Below, piece after piece: positions 13,701-28,500 of a stretch of DNA of 64,000 nt. Each line of letters starts with the position of its first letter. Positions within the stretch are counted from its first letter, which is position 1. Made by a program: the position numbers and the translations under genes. This DNA comes from Patagioenas fasciata (lineage: Eukaryota > Chordata > Aves > Columbiformes > Columbidae). The stretch covers positions 189,142,604 through 189,206,603 of the forward strand of contig NC_092520.1 of NCBI RefSeq assembly GCF_037038585.1, given 5' to 3'. Below the pieces are notes generated by a model that was given only the letters and a program-made list of their open reading frames with translations, was not told the DNA's origin and made no database searches.

Positions 13701-14308
13701 GTAAAAAAGCAAGCCATCAAATGTTAGCAAAGTATACTGTTGTCATTAGAAACACGTTGGAACCTGAGGTTCTGGTCTCAGTCCTGTCTGTTATCTTGGT
13801 CTCCACTCACTGGGAGTTGAACCTCACTACCTACTACTTGGAAACAAAAAAATACGTTCCATAAGATATGTAAATTAATAATGTTTTTATTTATTTGCAA
13901 ATTTTTTTTATATCTTCATTTAGCATTCAAAAAGCATGAAGCTGTTTCAGAAAGCTTTCCAAGAAAGCGATATATGATGTCTTGTCTATGGTTCTGATAA
14001 TCATCTTGTGACATTGTGACTTCAGGCATTAAATAAGTAACTATGCAATTTCTTGATCTTAACAGAGATCACAGCTCTTTCCATGGATATGGCTTTTTTT
14101 CTTTTTTTCCACCTCTAGCTAGACATAATGAAAAGATACGTGAAAAGTCAACATTTTCTAAAACTGTTAGGCCTTTTGTTTTAGGGAGGGCACTGTGATA
14201 TTTAGGCTGTCGTTTTTAGGCAGCTGGCACAATCAAGTAGTCCTGGTACATCGTTAAGAGGCAAAATATAACCAGAGTAGACATTTCTCAAAGACCTTTT
14301 TATCCACA

Positions 14309-14343
<35 letters not shown>

Positions 14344-16570
14344 AAAGCTCTGACTGCATTTTCTACAGGCTCCAGAACACGCTACTGATGGCTTCTCTCT
14401 TTCTTTTTCTCAGCATTTGGACTTTTCCCTTAAGATTCTGTGATACTCAGCATCTTTTGCTACCCAGTAACTTCTGGTCAAACACAAGCCATAAGAGAAA
14501 ATCTGAGGCACATACTTCATTTCATGTCATTTGATGAAAATTATTCTAGGGCAATCCTTTTTGTTTTTTTTCTTTTGTCAGACATTCAACATGTTACAGC
14601 TCCCTCATCATCAGCATGCAAACCCATCTTGTGTATAACAGCATGTTTCACCTGATTAGGTGTATTCAGGCACGTTTTTAATTTGTAGCAAAAGCATAAG
14701 GTGCTAAATACTTTCCAAACACTTTATAATGACCTTTCCTCTGAGGAAGTCAGAATTTAGGCCCAGAACAGTAAGTGCTAGTCTTTGGAAGAGGAATAAA
14801 AAGAGATTATTTATACAGAAGAAAACTTTGATCATTCTGCCAAGTTGATTGATGGGAGAAGGGGCCTTAAATATGGATGAGGTCGATATATTCTTATCCC
14901 TAGGATGCTGTTCATTACCTTTGCTGGGGATGTTAAGATGAAGGTAATTTTTTTTCTTAATTTCAAAATTTCTGTAGCTAATGCTTATAAAATAATAACT
15001 TAATACTGTCTACTCTGTTGTGCTGTTGAAGAAGCCTCTAATAAATTTGGAATGCATATTTTTATTTTATTTTTATTTTTAATTAATGCAGTAAGTGGGG
15101 AGAGGATAGACTCAGAGGTATCTGATTCACAATAGATCAAAAAGCATATTTTTAGGGAAGGAAATCTTTAAAACACTGCAGATTTTGGCTTTCACAAGAA
15201 CATCTAGTTTCATCCTGTAATGTATTTTCGTACGAAGACCTGAGGAGTTTGCAGTTCAAAAACTATCAAAATATTTTCTGTGAAATGTGGGTATATAGAT
15301 CCTAAGCAGAAATTAAGAATTACTATTTGAGAAAGAAACAGTAATTAGGGATGTTACAACTTTAAGATGTCATCTTCAGTGCCTGATGCTTATATGACGC
15401 TGATATCTAACAGCCAGACTTTTAGAAGCTTGATCCATAATCTTGGTGGCATGTATCTTGTAGTAGTAAATTTAAAGGGGTCCTTACAAAAGTTGAGGCT
15501 AACTATTAAAGAAGTGTGACAGGCAGAGAGCGGCTAGGGAATGAGCATGTGAATGCAAATCTGGTAGTATCACTGTACTGTTTAAAGACAAGGTTTGGGA
15601 ATTAGCCATCCCAAACTGGTTCTCAAACACTCTAGTACCAAGAGAGAGCTCGTAATGACATGTAGCTCTAATTCCGTGTTTGTACACATTTGCAGCAAAT
15701 GTAAGGTGCCCTATATAAAAAGGCTTCAGGATGATTTCTACAAATTACCAGGGTAGAAAGGTATTTTACCTCTCGCTACAGTAAAGATTTGCTAGTAGTT
15801 TAGACAAGCCATGATAAATAAGCCATGTTTACCACTGAGAGAGAAGATGACTGTAAAGGGGGCATTAACATTTCCATACAAGGGAGAGCAATCTGTGAGG
15901 ACCAACCTCTATCTTGCATAAATTTGGGATTAGTACTCACAAAGAAGGTAGAAACCTCAGTGGAAACCCCAGTTCCAGTCCCTTTCTGCTCCCTTCTGGG
16001 GGACCTCAAGGAAGGGATTAAACAGAAATGTGTTCGCTCTTCCCCAGTCCATCATTAATATCCCGTCGCTCATTAATGCAACCTGTTTGTAGATATTGTG
16101 TGCAAATTCTGCATCCCTAATCATATGGACTAGGTAACTGTTAGTGTCTATGGCTTATTAGCTAAATGACTTTAAGATATAAGCTCGGGATCAGTTGATG
16201 GTTTTATTTAAATTTTGTCAGCAAGCTATTATTAAATATTTACATTAGTGTTTACTCAGCATTTTTTAAATGAGTGCTTTTGTTTGCTTTAAATGTAACT
16301 TTCCTTGTATTATAGATCCAGAATAGTGGGGTAAAATGAAAATATACTAATCCCATAAGGATGTACTATTCATTAGTATCATTGTCCTGCCAATACTCAG
16401 AGAAATGCAAATACTCGGCTCCAGAATATTAAAAAAGTACCAAGGTGTTCCTCTGTTGAGGTGTTTCGGGAGCTGGAGACAGACCAGTACATTCTCAAGA
16501 CCAGCATTATCCATATAACTTTTCTCTTGTACACATTTCCTGGGAAGAGAACTGGAGCCTCGGGGGTTTA
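10736..16570. other. Intergenic, simple A-runs, no supported gene
   Basis: Gene-free as far as I can see. It includes an A-run at about 11,094-11,119 and a longer one at about 14,310-14,341. The second follows CACAATAAA, so it could be the tail of an old retrocopy, but no parent gene is recognisable upstream. No exon with matching splice sites was found. Confidence 0.5.
14310..14341. repeat. Poly(A) run
   Basis: About 32 consecutive adenines. This is the longest A-run in the window and a likely site of length polymorphism or sequencing error. Confidence 0.95.
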
Positions 16571-16900
16571 GAATCATAGACTCAGAGGATAATTTTGGTC
16601 GGAAAAGGCCTTTAAGATCACAGAGTCCAACCATGAACCTAACACTGTCAAGTCCCACAAAACTATGTCCCTAAGAACCTCATCTGCATATCTTTTAAAC
16701 ACCTCCAGGGATGGTGACTCCACCACTTCCCTGGGCAGCCTGTTCCAATGCCCAACAACCCTTTCCATTAATAAATTTATCCTAATATCCGATCTAAACT
16801 TTCCCTGGAGGAACTTGACATTTGCCCTTGTCCTATCACTTGTTACTTGGGAGAAGAGACAAACACCGACCTCACTACAACCTCCTTTCAGGTAGTTTAG
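16571..16900 (-). mobile_element. CR1 LINE 3' fragment, inverted
   Basis: On the plus strand this begins with the reverse complement of a CR1 tail (AATCATAGACTCAGAGGATA, then AAGGCCTTTAAGATCACAGA), followed by CCACTTCCCTGGGCAGCCTG. The minus-strand translation contains [20 protein letters not shown] and the KFRSDIRIN segment. The element is 5'-truncated. Sequence to about 17,000 stays in an open minus frame but no longer resembles CR1 clearly. Confidence 0.9.
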
Positions 16901-19900
16901 GCGCATGTCCAAAAGAAATGCACTTCCAGGGCTTGTAGGGAGACTGGTGGGATGAGCTGCAACCTTTTGCAATTTGATGGGGAGTGGAGAGATTTGCAGC
17001 ACCCCACTTGAGGGTCCTGCTCTGAATTTTCCTCTGGCAGAACTGACCTCTGTCTACTGACTACAGAAAGAGTAGGAAGAAAATCTCTTATTTTAGTGGA
17101 CTCTGTTACCAGCTTAACTGGTACCAGTCAAGGCTGAGATTAAAATAAACATGGTGATTTGACTGCCACTCCAATAGTGGGTTTTAGCATTTAGAAGTAC
17201 TGCAGAATTGTTACTGCTCTTCAGTATAAATTAATGGAGGCTGCATCTCTCCTCTTTAATGGTGGACCTTCTACACCTCCCTGAAGAAAACGGTAAAGGA
17301 ACAATAAAGGGCAGCCTGAGCAGTCACTGCCAGTGTTGTACCCACCCAACAGATAAAGACAGGATCACAGTCTCCAGAGCTGTGGGCTTAGTAACTTCCA
17401 AAAGCATTTAAAACCCTGACAAAAATTCCAATAAAACAGCATTCTTCAGGTTAATGCCAGAAATCTGAACATCGTGGTGAACAGCTAGTACTAAAATCAG
17501 ACTCCCTGCTGCCTTTCAATGTAAAAATAACTCAGTATTTCTGAGTATGCTGCAGAAGACAAAGCACCCTAACAGTTTTTTAGAGTTAATGAGGCAATTA
17601 CTGGATGCTAGATAAAGATGTGTTTCTGACAGTGTATTCAAAGGACAAGTCATGGGATGGATGTATACCTGTTCTACATATTCTCTTTCGCTACACCTAT
17701 TTTTAAGAATTGCGTGGACCTAATTGATATCCATGTAAGTTCCTTCTCACTCTCATGAATTAGAAAGATACACCTTAAAAGAAAAAAATGAAAACACCAT
17801 TTAAATCTACAATTAAATAATCATAAATATATTGCATTAAGATTTTTTAGTGGGGACTGTATTATCATGGAGTCTGAAATATTTTTCTATGCTTTCTACC
17901 TTCTTACTTGCAATAGCTCAAGTAAAGGTGGACCCTTCCACTCTGGTTATGCTGGGAAAAACTTTGGAGACCCATTTCTGATTCAAAGGCAACAAGAAGC
18001 ACCTTTGAAGAATATTGTCAGGACATCAGCAATTTGAAGTCATTCTCACATACATCAATAGTCCTTGCTCAAAATACTTCCCCTCTAGATAAACCAGACA
18101 CAGGAAAAGAGAATAACACCATTTGCACAGAGATTTGTTAAGGTCACTGAGGGAGGCTGGTAAAGACCTGGGAACAAGATTTCATTAGTTGCTGCACCAT
18201 CCTTCCTTTCTGATTGTAAGTTTCTGCTGATAAATGCCTGCTCTAAATTGAATTATGAGTTAATTAGCTTTCAGAAGGTTGACTCAGAAAGCTCAGAAGC
18301 TGTAGCCCACCAATTTGAAGCAGAGCATTTAGACAAAGCATATTAATTGTAATAGAGAAAGACAGAAACCTAGATTTTTTTAACTCTCTTTTTCGAAAGA
18401 ATAGTCGTTTACGAATCAAGACATGTAACTAGTTTCCAAAGCAACAGTAACTAAGAGAAACGAGTCATGGTTTTTGTTTGTGGTTTGACCACAGGGTTAA
18501 TAAATGGAGGCATGAAACACCCCATCTAAACCGAGAGCAGGATGGTCATGATTGATAATTAGTTATTTTATATTACAAAGGGAATTGCAAGAATATAATT
18601 AGCATGAGAAAATATAAAGAGCATCATGCAAAACACTCCTTAGTTGAAGCAAGTGTTACAAAAAGATAATGCACAGTTTACTTCATAGCAGATATAAATG
18701 GTGAATTTGAGGATCAATTACATTTTAATATTGACAGTAGTATCTTGGTAATGAAGTGCAAATAGCTTCTCATTACCTGAGAGATTACCCAAAAGGAAAA
18801 TTAAGAGCTGGAAGCAGAGCTCCGCAGCATTGCCTGGGAGGAAGAGCTTTCAGTGGAGTTTAAGGGAATGACATACTGCTTAAAGACAAACTTCTGCTGG
18901 AACCTGACTTGTATCTTTAATATAAATGCAAATGTCTTAGATTCCATGCTCATTTTTACAATTTAGAGCAGAGCACTATACTCAATCAGCAGGGGATTTT
19001 ATACTTTTAACAGCTTGATGAAAATATTCCCACCGAAGCAGTCTTTTTTGTAGAAAATTAGAGCTTTGGTTAATTTTCCAAGGTCTGCTTTTCATGCTCC
19101 ATCTGTGAAATCTGAAAACCTGGAAGACAAAACATTTTCTCAGAATCTCAAAATTTCATGTTTGGAAATGCAAGCAGGTGTCCTGTGAGTTTCATTACCT
19201 CCCCATCTCCATCATCTTCTTGGGTTGCTCTCCTGAAGGTTCTCCCCCGATGCATCACTGTCAGGAACTCAGTGATGCTCCTTTTTAGCAAGAGACAGAT
19301 CATCAGATAAAAGATAAATGGAGAAACTGGACCAAAAAGAGAGTTAATTATTACTTGTAAAATAAAATAATTAAAATGTCACTAAAAAACTTTCACAGAA
19401 TATGTGCATGCATGTATATGTGTATAGGTATTGGTCTTCAACTTTTTTGAAAAGTGCAACTAGCTATACTTCACCCAACCAGCTATAATAATCATCATTT
19501 GTTACTACTATCCTACGTAGCCACCTAATGTACTGGACACATATTCTGTTAAAATATGCATGATTAGCAGTGGTGACGGAAGCTTTAATTCAGAATACTT
19601 CAAAATCACAGAAGCTAAAGAAACACTTTTCCCCAAATCATTTGGCAAATTTCACCCACTACGGTGTCAAGCCATACAACTGTGCCGTACCATGCCCATT
19701 GCAGATCTAGCTCCTTAAAAAACATATCAGCTGTGCATCTGTTCATCAAGTAAATGACTCAGTCCTGCAGAAGCCTACCAAAACCAATGGGCTCACCCGT
19801 GCTTTGTGCCAGCTTGTAAGAGCCGTCTGATCTCAAATGTCACTGTTACCCCATGGAGCATCACAATTGCCACATGCAGGATTTCGTCGGTAACTGAGGG

Positions 19901-22304
19901 ATCTCAGGATTTCACAAATGGGAGTCTCTTGAGTGGGATCTCCCTTCCTTCTCTTGGATCATAAGCATGATGGTCCCCTCTGTATCCCTTGCCTGTGCCT
20001 CTGATGGCTCCACAGTTACCAGCAGCGGGATTAGCTCAGGGTCTGAGAGCAAAAGACAAATGGGACAAATTACATCTCCACAGCCCACATTGTCCTGAAA
20101 GAAAGTGTCTGACCCTTCACCCCCACTTCAGCAGCTCACCATTACCTTTTTCCAAGCCCCAGGGATGTTACTTTGATATGAACAGGGCCTCACACAACCT
20201 CCCTGGGAGGTGGTGCCACGATGTTTATTCAGTGCGGGACCTGGCTGGCCCTGAAGGCTCAGCCTGGAGCTCCTCTGAGACCTGCGTTGTGCAGAGGAGG
20301 GGCAGCCTTCTCAGCTGGGTTTGTGGCCAACAGGATCTGCATCCGAAGATCTGTCAAACACAAAAGTCTATGGCTTTTGGGCCTGACACATGGGGTTGGG
20401 GATTTAAAGAGTGTTGGTGTTGCGACAGGCATGACTGACAGGTCTGCACTGCCATGCAAGAAGAGCTCAAATCTTTGGGATGTTTCATCCGGATGAAGCC
20501 ACCAAAACTTGTGTTTTCCTCTCCATGGACATCTTTAGTAATATAGGTAAGATTTATCTGATCTGGGAGACTGCAGCAGGACCTAGTCACCCTCAGAAAA
20601 TACACACTTGAACTTGTTCCGAGGTGCAAGTTGAGCTGAGTTTATCCTCCAAGCCCAAGGGTTGGCTCTCCCCATCCTATTTCCCAGGTCAACCCTGACA
20701 TGCAATCATGTGAACACATGGCAAATTTGGACTGTCAACGGGCTGGAGAAGTTCAGGTGGTTTCAACAGCCAACATACTGAGGCCTTTCCCCTTCACTCT
20801 GTTAAACAGATTCCTATTTTTCTGAGGCTTAATGCCCAGTTCTTGCAGAAGGAAAACCCTTTAAGGTATCAACATGCTGTACGCCTGATGAAGTGTGTTT
20901 AGGAAATTGTAAAGCAAAGAGTACTGTATAAATGTAACACAAAGTGCTATCGCAGCTATGTGCACTTGTGGGACAAAATTAAAGGGAAACGGTTCCAGGT
21001 TGAGGCCACAGTAACTTGGTAATTGAAATGTTATCCACAGCACCCTTTAAACAATGAGCCAAATGCTAAAGACCTCATTTCAAACACTGCTTATTATTTC
21101 CTTTGAAGCCTTATGCAAGCAATGTTTAGAATAAAAAATGAGCTGGTAATTTAGGATTTTTCCCACTGTTTGTATACAATTTTCTTTTTAAAATATAAAG
21201 AGAAAAGGAAACAAAGGTTTCACAATGAGAACAAACTGAAATACAAGAACTTCTGCGGGAGACTGAAATAGCAGCAGGATTAAAAGCAGAAAATACTTGC
21301 ACCCCACAGGCTCGTTTCTTGTCTCTGAGGCCTCTCATTCAAGTACTGACCAGGACCACTGTAGCTTTGTTTATGGCATCTGACAAGCTCAAAGCCTCTG
21401 GCTGTGGGACTGCATTAGCTACTTTATTAAAGCGTTTTTTGAAGCTCTAGGGAACAATAAATCAGTCTCAGGAAACAAATTCAGCTCTTCTACATTTGCA
21501 CAGCACTCCATCTATATTGTTAATGTAGAGGTAAATGTGTGTGTATGTGTAGGCATGGGCAAGTGTATGTGTGTGTATATGTGTGTGTGTGTGTGTTGAA
21601 ATTTTTAACTATCACTGAATTGGTAAGATCTGCTGTTTATATTGGGGAACTCCAGAAAATTTCAGAAGGACATGTGATGTGATACTTGTAACTTGCTGTT
21701 CTAAAAACTGATTGACAATATATATGACTTTTGTTAATTACATTTAACAGTTATGCATAGCATGTTAGCTTAAATTAAATAGCTTCTTTTTCATACGTAA
21801 GGATTTGGGAGGAATTTTTAAGTATTTGTGGAAAAGAATGGACTTTTGAGGCTTGTTTGAGCATCACTGGAGTAAAAAATTTCTCATCAAACATCTGCAG
21901 GAATGAAGCCCTAAAATTCAAATGGCTTACAGCTGTCATCTTGTCCCCTAGTGGTATTTCTTTAAAGCCACCACTGAATTAAAACCAGGTGAACTAGAGT
22001 ATTTTAAATGTATGAAAAATATAAATTTGCTTATATTGCAGCTGGAGAAGCAAACAGGTATAAAAAATGCCCAACAATTCTTATTTCCCCTAGCACAGCA
22101 GGAAAGATAAGGCTCTTACAAAAGCTCTGAAAACTTCACAGGAAGGTTTGCAACTGAAGGTCAGGTAACTCAGGTAGCTTGATTTATTTTGCTGGTAAAC
22201 AATTCAATTTTTGAAAGATTTCTCCAGTGTTTCAACATTCTTTAGCAGTGATAAGAATATACTAATGTTTTGACATTTTATTTCCCATTGAGGGGCTATG
22301 ATGT
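16901..22304. other. Intergenic, no supported gene
   Basis: Largely AT-rich unique-looking sequence. A GC-richer patch at about 19,980-20,660 holds a 149-codon plus-strand frame with no recognisable domain and no good splice pairing, so I do not call it. A TG-rich microsatellite lies at 21,535-21,597. Confidence 0.5.
21535..21597. repeat. (TG)n-type microsatellite, imperfect
   Basis: Alternating TG/TATG runs, interrupted in the middle by AGGCATGGGCAAG, ending in a clean (GT) run. Alternating purine-pyrimidine tracts of this kind are prone to length variation and Z-DNA formation. Confidence 0.9.
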
Positions 22305-22775
22305 CAGTATCACAGTATCACAGTATGTTTGGGATTGGAAGGGACCTCAAAAGATCATCTAGTCCAATCCCCCTGCTGGAGCAGGAACGCCTAGGTGAGG
22401 TCGCACAGGAATGTGTCCAGGCGGGCTTTGAATGTCTCCAGGGAAGGAGACTCCACAACCTCCCTGGGTAGCCTGTTCCAGTGCTCTGTTACCCTCACTG
22501 AGAAGAAGTTCTTTCTCAAATTTAAGTGGAACCTCTTGTGTTCCAGCTTGATCCCATTGCTCCTTGTCCTATCAGTGTTTGCCACTGAGAAGAGCCTGAC
22601 TCCATCCTCGTGGCACTCACCCTTTATATATTTATAAACATTAATAAGGTCACCCCTCAGTCTCCTCTTCTCCAAACTAAAGAGCCCCAGCTCCCTCAGC
22701 CTTTCTTCATAAGGGAGACGCTCCACTCCCTTAATCATCTTTGTTGCCCTACGCTGGACCCTCTCCAGCAGTTCA
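22305..22775 (-). mobile_element. CR1 LINE 3' fragment, inverted
   Basis: The inverted 3' end reads CACAGTATCACAGTATG, then TTGGAAGGGACCTCAAAAG, then ATCATCTAGTCCAATCCCC. The minus-strand translation keeps a 115-codon open frame with [20 protein letters not shown] and [20 protein letters not shown]. The subfamily wording differs from the copies at 331 and 48 kb (CR1 with 'ATCTAGTCCAATCCCCC'). Its upstream end is at the ACCCTCTCCAGCAGTTC block. Confidence 0.93.
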
Positions 22776-25117
22776 GAGTTGTTTGATCTCTAAATATCAC
22801 CCAGTTTTGCAAGGACTGGGTGCAAAGGGTAAAAAACTACCATGTCTGCAGGAACTGCTACCTGTGATTTTCTGTCGATGTTTCTCTGGCTTGTTTACAG
22901 GATGCAGAGAGACAATGCTGAGATTCAAGACTTCCAGCAGACTGGAGAAGATAGAAGTCTTCTCATGCTCATAGGGGAAAGAAGGACAGATACTGTCCAA
23001 GCGCTTCTAGGCAGGCTGTGCTGAAGCTGATTCATAGCAAAGGGTTGCTGCATCGATCTCATTTATTTCACGTGACTCTTCTGTAGTATATTGACTGCTG
23101 CTTACCTTGCAAAATATTTTGGTGTCTAATTGCACTGTTCTGTGGGTAAAACCAGAAGAGGTTAGGGGCAAGTCAAGAGAAAAACAAGTTGTTCTTGGAC
23201 AGAAAACACACTGAAAACTGAGTGTAAAATCCTGCAGCAACCTAGGACTTACATCTCTTTCTTAAGCCTTGTCATGTTTCTATCTGATTTTTCACTGGGG
23301 CAGGACCATCAGGTAGAGGTTTGGGGAGCTGATCTAGCTGAAACCTCATCCAGCACAAGAGGAGATGATTTCTTTTCAGACGGATGAGTTCTCCAGTTTA
23401 CCAGGTAAACCCTAAGACTGGATCGGAAGAGGGAAGAGCTTCCCCAGAAACCTGGACTTTGATCAGCTTCATCTACAAAGGTGCGGCCCGAGAAATCTGG
23501 CAGAGATTTGGGGCAGGAACAGATACTGCTTCCCTGGCAAAGGAAAAGATATCAGACTTGGGGCTACATTTTTCCCAAACCTTTTCACTTCTAAATAGCA
23601 CAATCAGGACTGCAAAATTCATACTTGGGAACATTCGTGAAGACAATTAATGCTGTCACTATTATGACCTGTGAGGAAATTACACTGGCTCTCATCTTAA
23701 ATAGCACAGCCACTGAAAAAGCCTGTTTGCAAACATTTCTAAAAGCAATAAGAAGAAGTAGTTTTTCAAGAAGGCTTTCCTTTGTACTGTTGCAAAAGAG
23801 CTTCTATTTCACTCTGGAAGTTACCAGACAATGACAAATATCTTTCTAAATCTTCCTCTGGGTCTAATCCTAAAGTCCATGGTGGGTACTTAATCACTCC
23901 TGGCTCTGGCAAGCACCCTTTTGCTTTGAAGGTACAAGTGCAATGTTTCCTGCCAGTAAGGATATTTATTAATTCACTGGGAATTTTGCTGTGCCATGCT
24001 TTCTTTGATCATTCAAAACAAAGCAGAAAACTTTACTCGAGGTGACTGTGAGTCACGAAATTCTGAACTGTAAGTAAAATTGGTTTTAAATACTTTAATA
24101 CTTAAATACTCTAAATTCTTAAAATTTCCAGTGAACTTTCTATGTCCTACCTAACTTAACAGATGGTTCACTTTATAATATGTTTAAATAGCTTATGCTT
24201 TCAGAATTAAAATCTATGAGACCAAAACTTGCAAAAGAGTCTATTAATCTTGTATATTTCCATTTTTACAGACTGAACTCAAGATAGTTAAACAGTCTGA
24301 TCTTTACCATGCAGTAAGCATGCATGCAGAACATGTCTTAAGGCTGGCAACTTAAATCATGAACCACCCCTCAAAATCTTTTTAAAATTCTGTCTGGACT
24401 GCAGTTGAATTACATTTCTGTTGGAGGCAATGTTGGTGTATACAGTTTATACATGTGTTTACGTATATATACTTATTTTATATATGATATATATGTTCAT
24501 GTTATATCTGAACTTTTTTATATATAAATGAAAAATTTCTCCAGGGGCAAGACAAATGAATTGTGGGAAGGTTCAGGTCCACCTTTTGTTTCCAAGTAAT
24601 AGTAGGATAGTAAAAATATTTTTAAAGACTTGTCTAAATATCACTCCTGCAGTGAAGCTGGGACTAGTAGTATAAATGGAGAAACAGTCCTCAGCATAAG
24701 CATTTGACGTCTAGCTCTCTAGTCATTGACTTGATCACAAAGTTTGTTGCGCATACTTTGATATAACCAATGCAGTAGCAGCACTAATTATGCTGAGAAG
24801 CTATCATGTAGTTATCCATAGGCTCTGGATAATAAATATTCTTGAACAACCAAGTGTGGACACAATTTTGTATTGACAAAGAGAAAAAAGAAAGGAATGA
24901 GAGTGCTACACCTAACACAGGAGAGGCAAAAAGGAGATCTACAAAAGGCTGTGGTTATGTATAATCGAACTTGAGAGGTACCTTACTGATGGATGTGTCT
25001 TCCAAAGCCTCTGCAATGAACTGAATTTCACTGAAAGCACTTAACATGTGTCCCGTTACCTGCACTAGTTCTGTAGGGCTACCTCAATTCCAGTATGACC
25101 CTGGCAAAGTGCCTGCA
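22776..25117. other. Intergenic, no supported gene
   Basis: This lies between two inverted CR1 copies. Short frames only. There is an AT-rich TATA-repeat patch around 24,462-24,530. No family or exon structure was recognised. Confidence 0.5.
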
Positions 25118-25590
25118 GTCATAGAATCATAGAATCATTTAGGTTGGAAAAGACCTTTAAGATCATCGAGTCCAACCATAAACGTGTCTCTGAGAAATTC
25201 ATCACTAAACCATGTCCCTAAGCACCACATCTATACATCTTTTAAATACCTTCATGGACAGTGACTCAACCACTTACCTGAGCAGCCTGTTCCAGGGCTT
25301 GATAACCCTCTCAGTGGAGAATTTTTTCCTAATATCCAATCTAAACCTTCCCTGGCACAACTTCAGGCCATTTCTTCTTGTCCTATTGCTTGTTGTTGCG
25401 AGAAGAGATTGTCACCCCCCTCTCTACAACCTGCTTTCAGGTAGTTGTAGACAGAGATAAAGTCTCCCCTCAGCCTCCTTTTTTCCAAACTAAACAACAT
25501 CAGTTCTCTCAGCTGCCCTTCACAGGACTTGTTCTCTAAACTCTTCACCAGCTTCGTTGCTCTTCTCTGGACACACTCCAGCAACTCAAC
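25118..25590 (-). mobile_element. CR1 LINE 3' fragment, inverted
   Basis: It starts with the inverted tail TCATAGAATCATAGAATCAT, then TTAGGTTGGAAAAGACCTTT and GATCATCGAGTCCAACC. The coding block is more diverged: minus-strand peptides [15 protein letters not shown] and [20 protein letters not shown] are still visible, but the frame is broken. It ends at the CTCTGGACACACTCCAGCAA block. Confidence 0.92.
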
Positions 25591-28500
25591 ATGAGATGAA
25601 GCTCAAAGCCCCATGGTGAGTTCTGTGGCTCTAAAGGTGAAAGCCTACAGACACCAAAAAAAAAAAAAAAAAAGGAAGTAATGGTCTTTCTTGATGTGAG
25701 CTGTAGGACAGGAAAGGCAGCAGACTTTCTTGCTTATCACCTAGCCTTTGGCTTTGTTCATATTTGTTCATAGCTGACAAGACACCACCAGTCATTCTCT
25801 CATGTCCTGGCCTGACAGGAGGAGACAGATTTAACCTCTGGCAAACTGAAGCCTTCAGGGACCTTTGTTTCAATTTTGTGGGCTGTGTTTCTGTGAGCAG
25901 AGGAAGTCACTATACAGCACAGAAATATAGGACAAGTGACTACTGCGTGCCAGATCCGTGCAGAGTGGGTGGGAAGCGTTCATCTGCATATGCAGTAATA
26001 GTTCATTAAATGCAGTAAACTGCCTGCAAAATTTGCATAGTGGAAAGAGGGCATTTCATTTTTCCCTCTCTATTTGAAAGAGACAAAGAGCACTGAAGAT
26101 ATCTCAGCAGTCACCCTCTTAAGAGGATTCTGTTCACTAGGGGGGAGGTACCTAATAACACTTCAGTGGGGCCGGGCTTTTGCCCTGTGCTCATCAGCTG
26201 CCCTTGGGCTCTTAATTTCAGAGATCAAAAAGATTTATTCCTAGACGACAAGAATATCTCCTTCAAGAATTCATGCAGCAAAACTTTACTGTTGCATTGA
26301 CTCTACATACGTTAAACATTTGTAGATTCATGCAAGTGCAAGCAAAAATATCAGCACACAGACCTTCGACATGGCTGTGAGAGAAATGTTTTAATTCAAT
26401 TGTCAAGATGCAGGATTTCCTTGTCAGACAGTATCATATAACAAAGCTTTGCCATCCTGTTTGAGTGATTCTAGGTTATCTGTCATTTAACATTTAAACT
26501 ATGTCAGGAAACTGATAGACATTCATATCTCCACTAAAAGTTACTTCTTCCAAGAGAATCTTTAAGTGAGTTGTCTTCTCTTGCATGTATTTGCAGTTTA
26601 TAATTATTTTAAAGCAGAAAGAATGCTATGCCTTTTTACATCTTCTTTTGACAGTAGTCATCTTGGATTTCAGTAGAAATTACTCAGATTGAAAGAGATG
26701 TGTTATTGTAATTGAGTCCTATTTATATGCCCCAAAATATCATTCATTGTGGGTGGTGGGGGAACCTCCACCAACATGCTGATTTGTTCTGTTACTACAT
26801 GTTCTTTGAGATTATCAACAGCCTGAAAAAATGAATCTGCCATATGTCTATACTCAGCCATTCTCCATTTGGTTGAATGTACGATTCCTATTTTGTAGAG
26901 CTCTGGATTTTACTCTCTTGAATAATGCTGAATGGAGAGACTCAGTACTCGGCTAAATCCAATGATCTAAAGCCAGGCAGGACAATTACGATCATCCATT
27001 TGACCCTCTACACCACATACAATTCTATCTTGCCAAGCCCAAGCAATTTGTGGTTGAAGCAGGCTATTTATTTTAGGAAGATAGCAACCATTTTAGTCAG
27101 CTGCAGAGAGCCTGAAAGCATGGGGTGGTGCATCAAACACCCTTCCAAAGAAAATGGAAACCAGCAGCAAACATAGCTATGTAATCTCACCAATAGAAAA
27201 TTACACTTTTGGGAATGTTGAGATAAATCAGAGTTTTTGCACCAGTGCACTGATTCTGGAGTACATCGTTAGATGCTGTGCAATGTTGCTGGACAATTCC
27301 ATGTCCTCTGTGTACTCTCTTCTTTCCTCCCTCCTGTAATCACACAAACATAACATTTTCTATTAAGTAAAGGAAATTATGAGTACAAGGAAAGTGTGGT
27401 ATGTCAACTAGTGTGGTGTGTCAACAAGGGGCAGTCAGATCAGCTCCCTGCAGGAATATTTCTGGTCCATTCACTAATTTGTTGGGAAGCAGAATCCCTA
27501 CAATCAGGGCAAATATATTTTCTGGTTTGACATATTACATCAAAGCACAAATACAAATGCGACTTTGTTATCAACAACTACAGGATACATCACATTAACT
27601 CTGTTTCCTAACAGATAAGAAAAGCTATAGCCAAGAAAGATTTGACCAGATGTTAAACACCGCCATGGTGTAAAGACTAGGTTCTGGCACTATTTCTCAC
27701 GTTCTGATGCCATTCCTTGATGATATGAGGTGGGAATCTCTTTTTCTATTTTTTTTCTCTCTTTTCTTGTACCCCATCCATCACTACATGCTTCCTCTAT
27801 CAAATCAGGACTTTACCACAGTCTACCACAGATAACTATTGTCGCTTTGCAAACCATGCTGCTCGCTGTGGCATTCAGAACTGCTTCAATCCAGTCTTTA
27901 TTATTACTAGACCATTTCCACGGCAAGCAATATTCAAGGCAAGAACATCAGGTTCTCTTTGGTTCCACACTCACAAACTTCCTTAGCCTTCAATATTACC
28001 TGAACAGCAGTGCTCGCCCTTGATCCTACAAAGTGCTTTGGTAACTCACAACATGCTGCAAAAGTTTTCATGAATCTGCACCTACAATAACAGATCTGTG
28101 GACTGTAGGCTGCACCTTATTATGGGCCATGATCTGTGATAACAGTGTCTGCTGGTGCAAAGCCTACCTTCAATATTCTCCTTGCTCACCATACAAGAGT
28201 GAGCCAACTAGAAGATACAAAGCAGCTTACACTAGCCCCACCAGCAGAGCTTCCTCACAGATGCCCTGAGGGAGCAGGGGAAGAAAGAAGCGATTCCCCT
28301 GGGGATGCTGATGTCTCCACCAGGTGCAGAATCAGAGCTCCGCAGGGGTGGCAATGGCACCTGGAGGACCGGAAACTTGTGGGAAGAGGACTGTGGGTAC
28401 AAAGAATCAGTCAGGGAGTGACAGGCATAAGCAAGTGAAAGCCAGGTACAGGATTTCAGAGGGGAAAAGTTAGATCTTCCACACCTGGACTGACTGGAGT

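Noticed and set aside
14310..14341. Poly(A) run after AATAAA as the tail of a processed pseudogene
   Set aside because: No recognisable coding or UTR sequence of any gene lies upstream; it is treated as a simple repeat.
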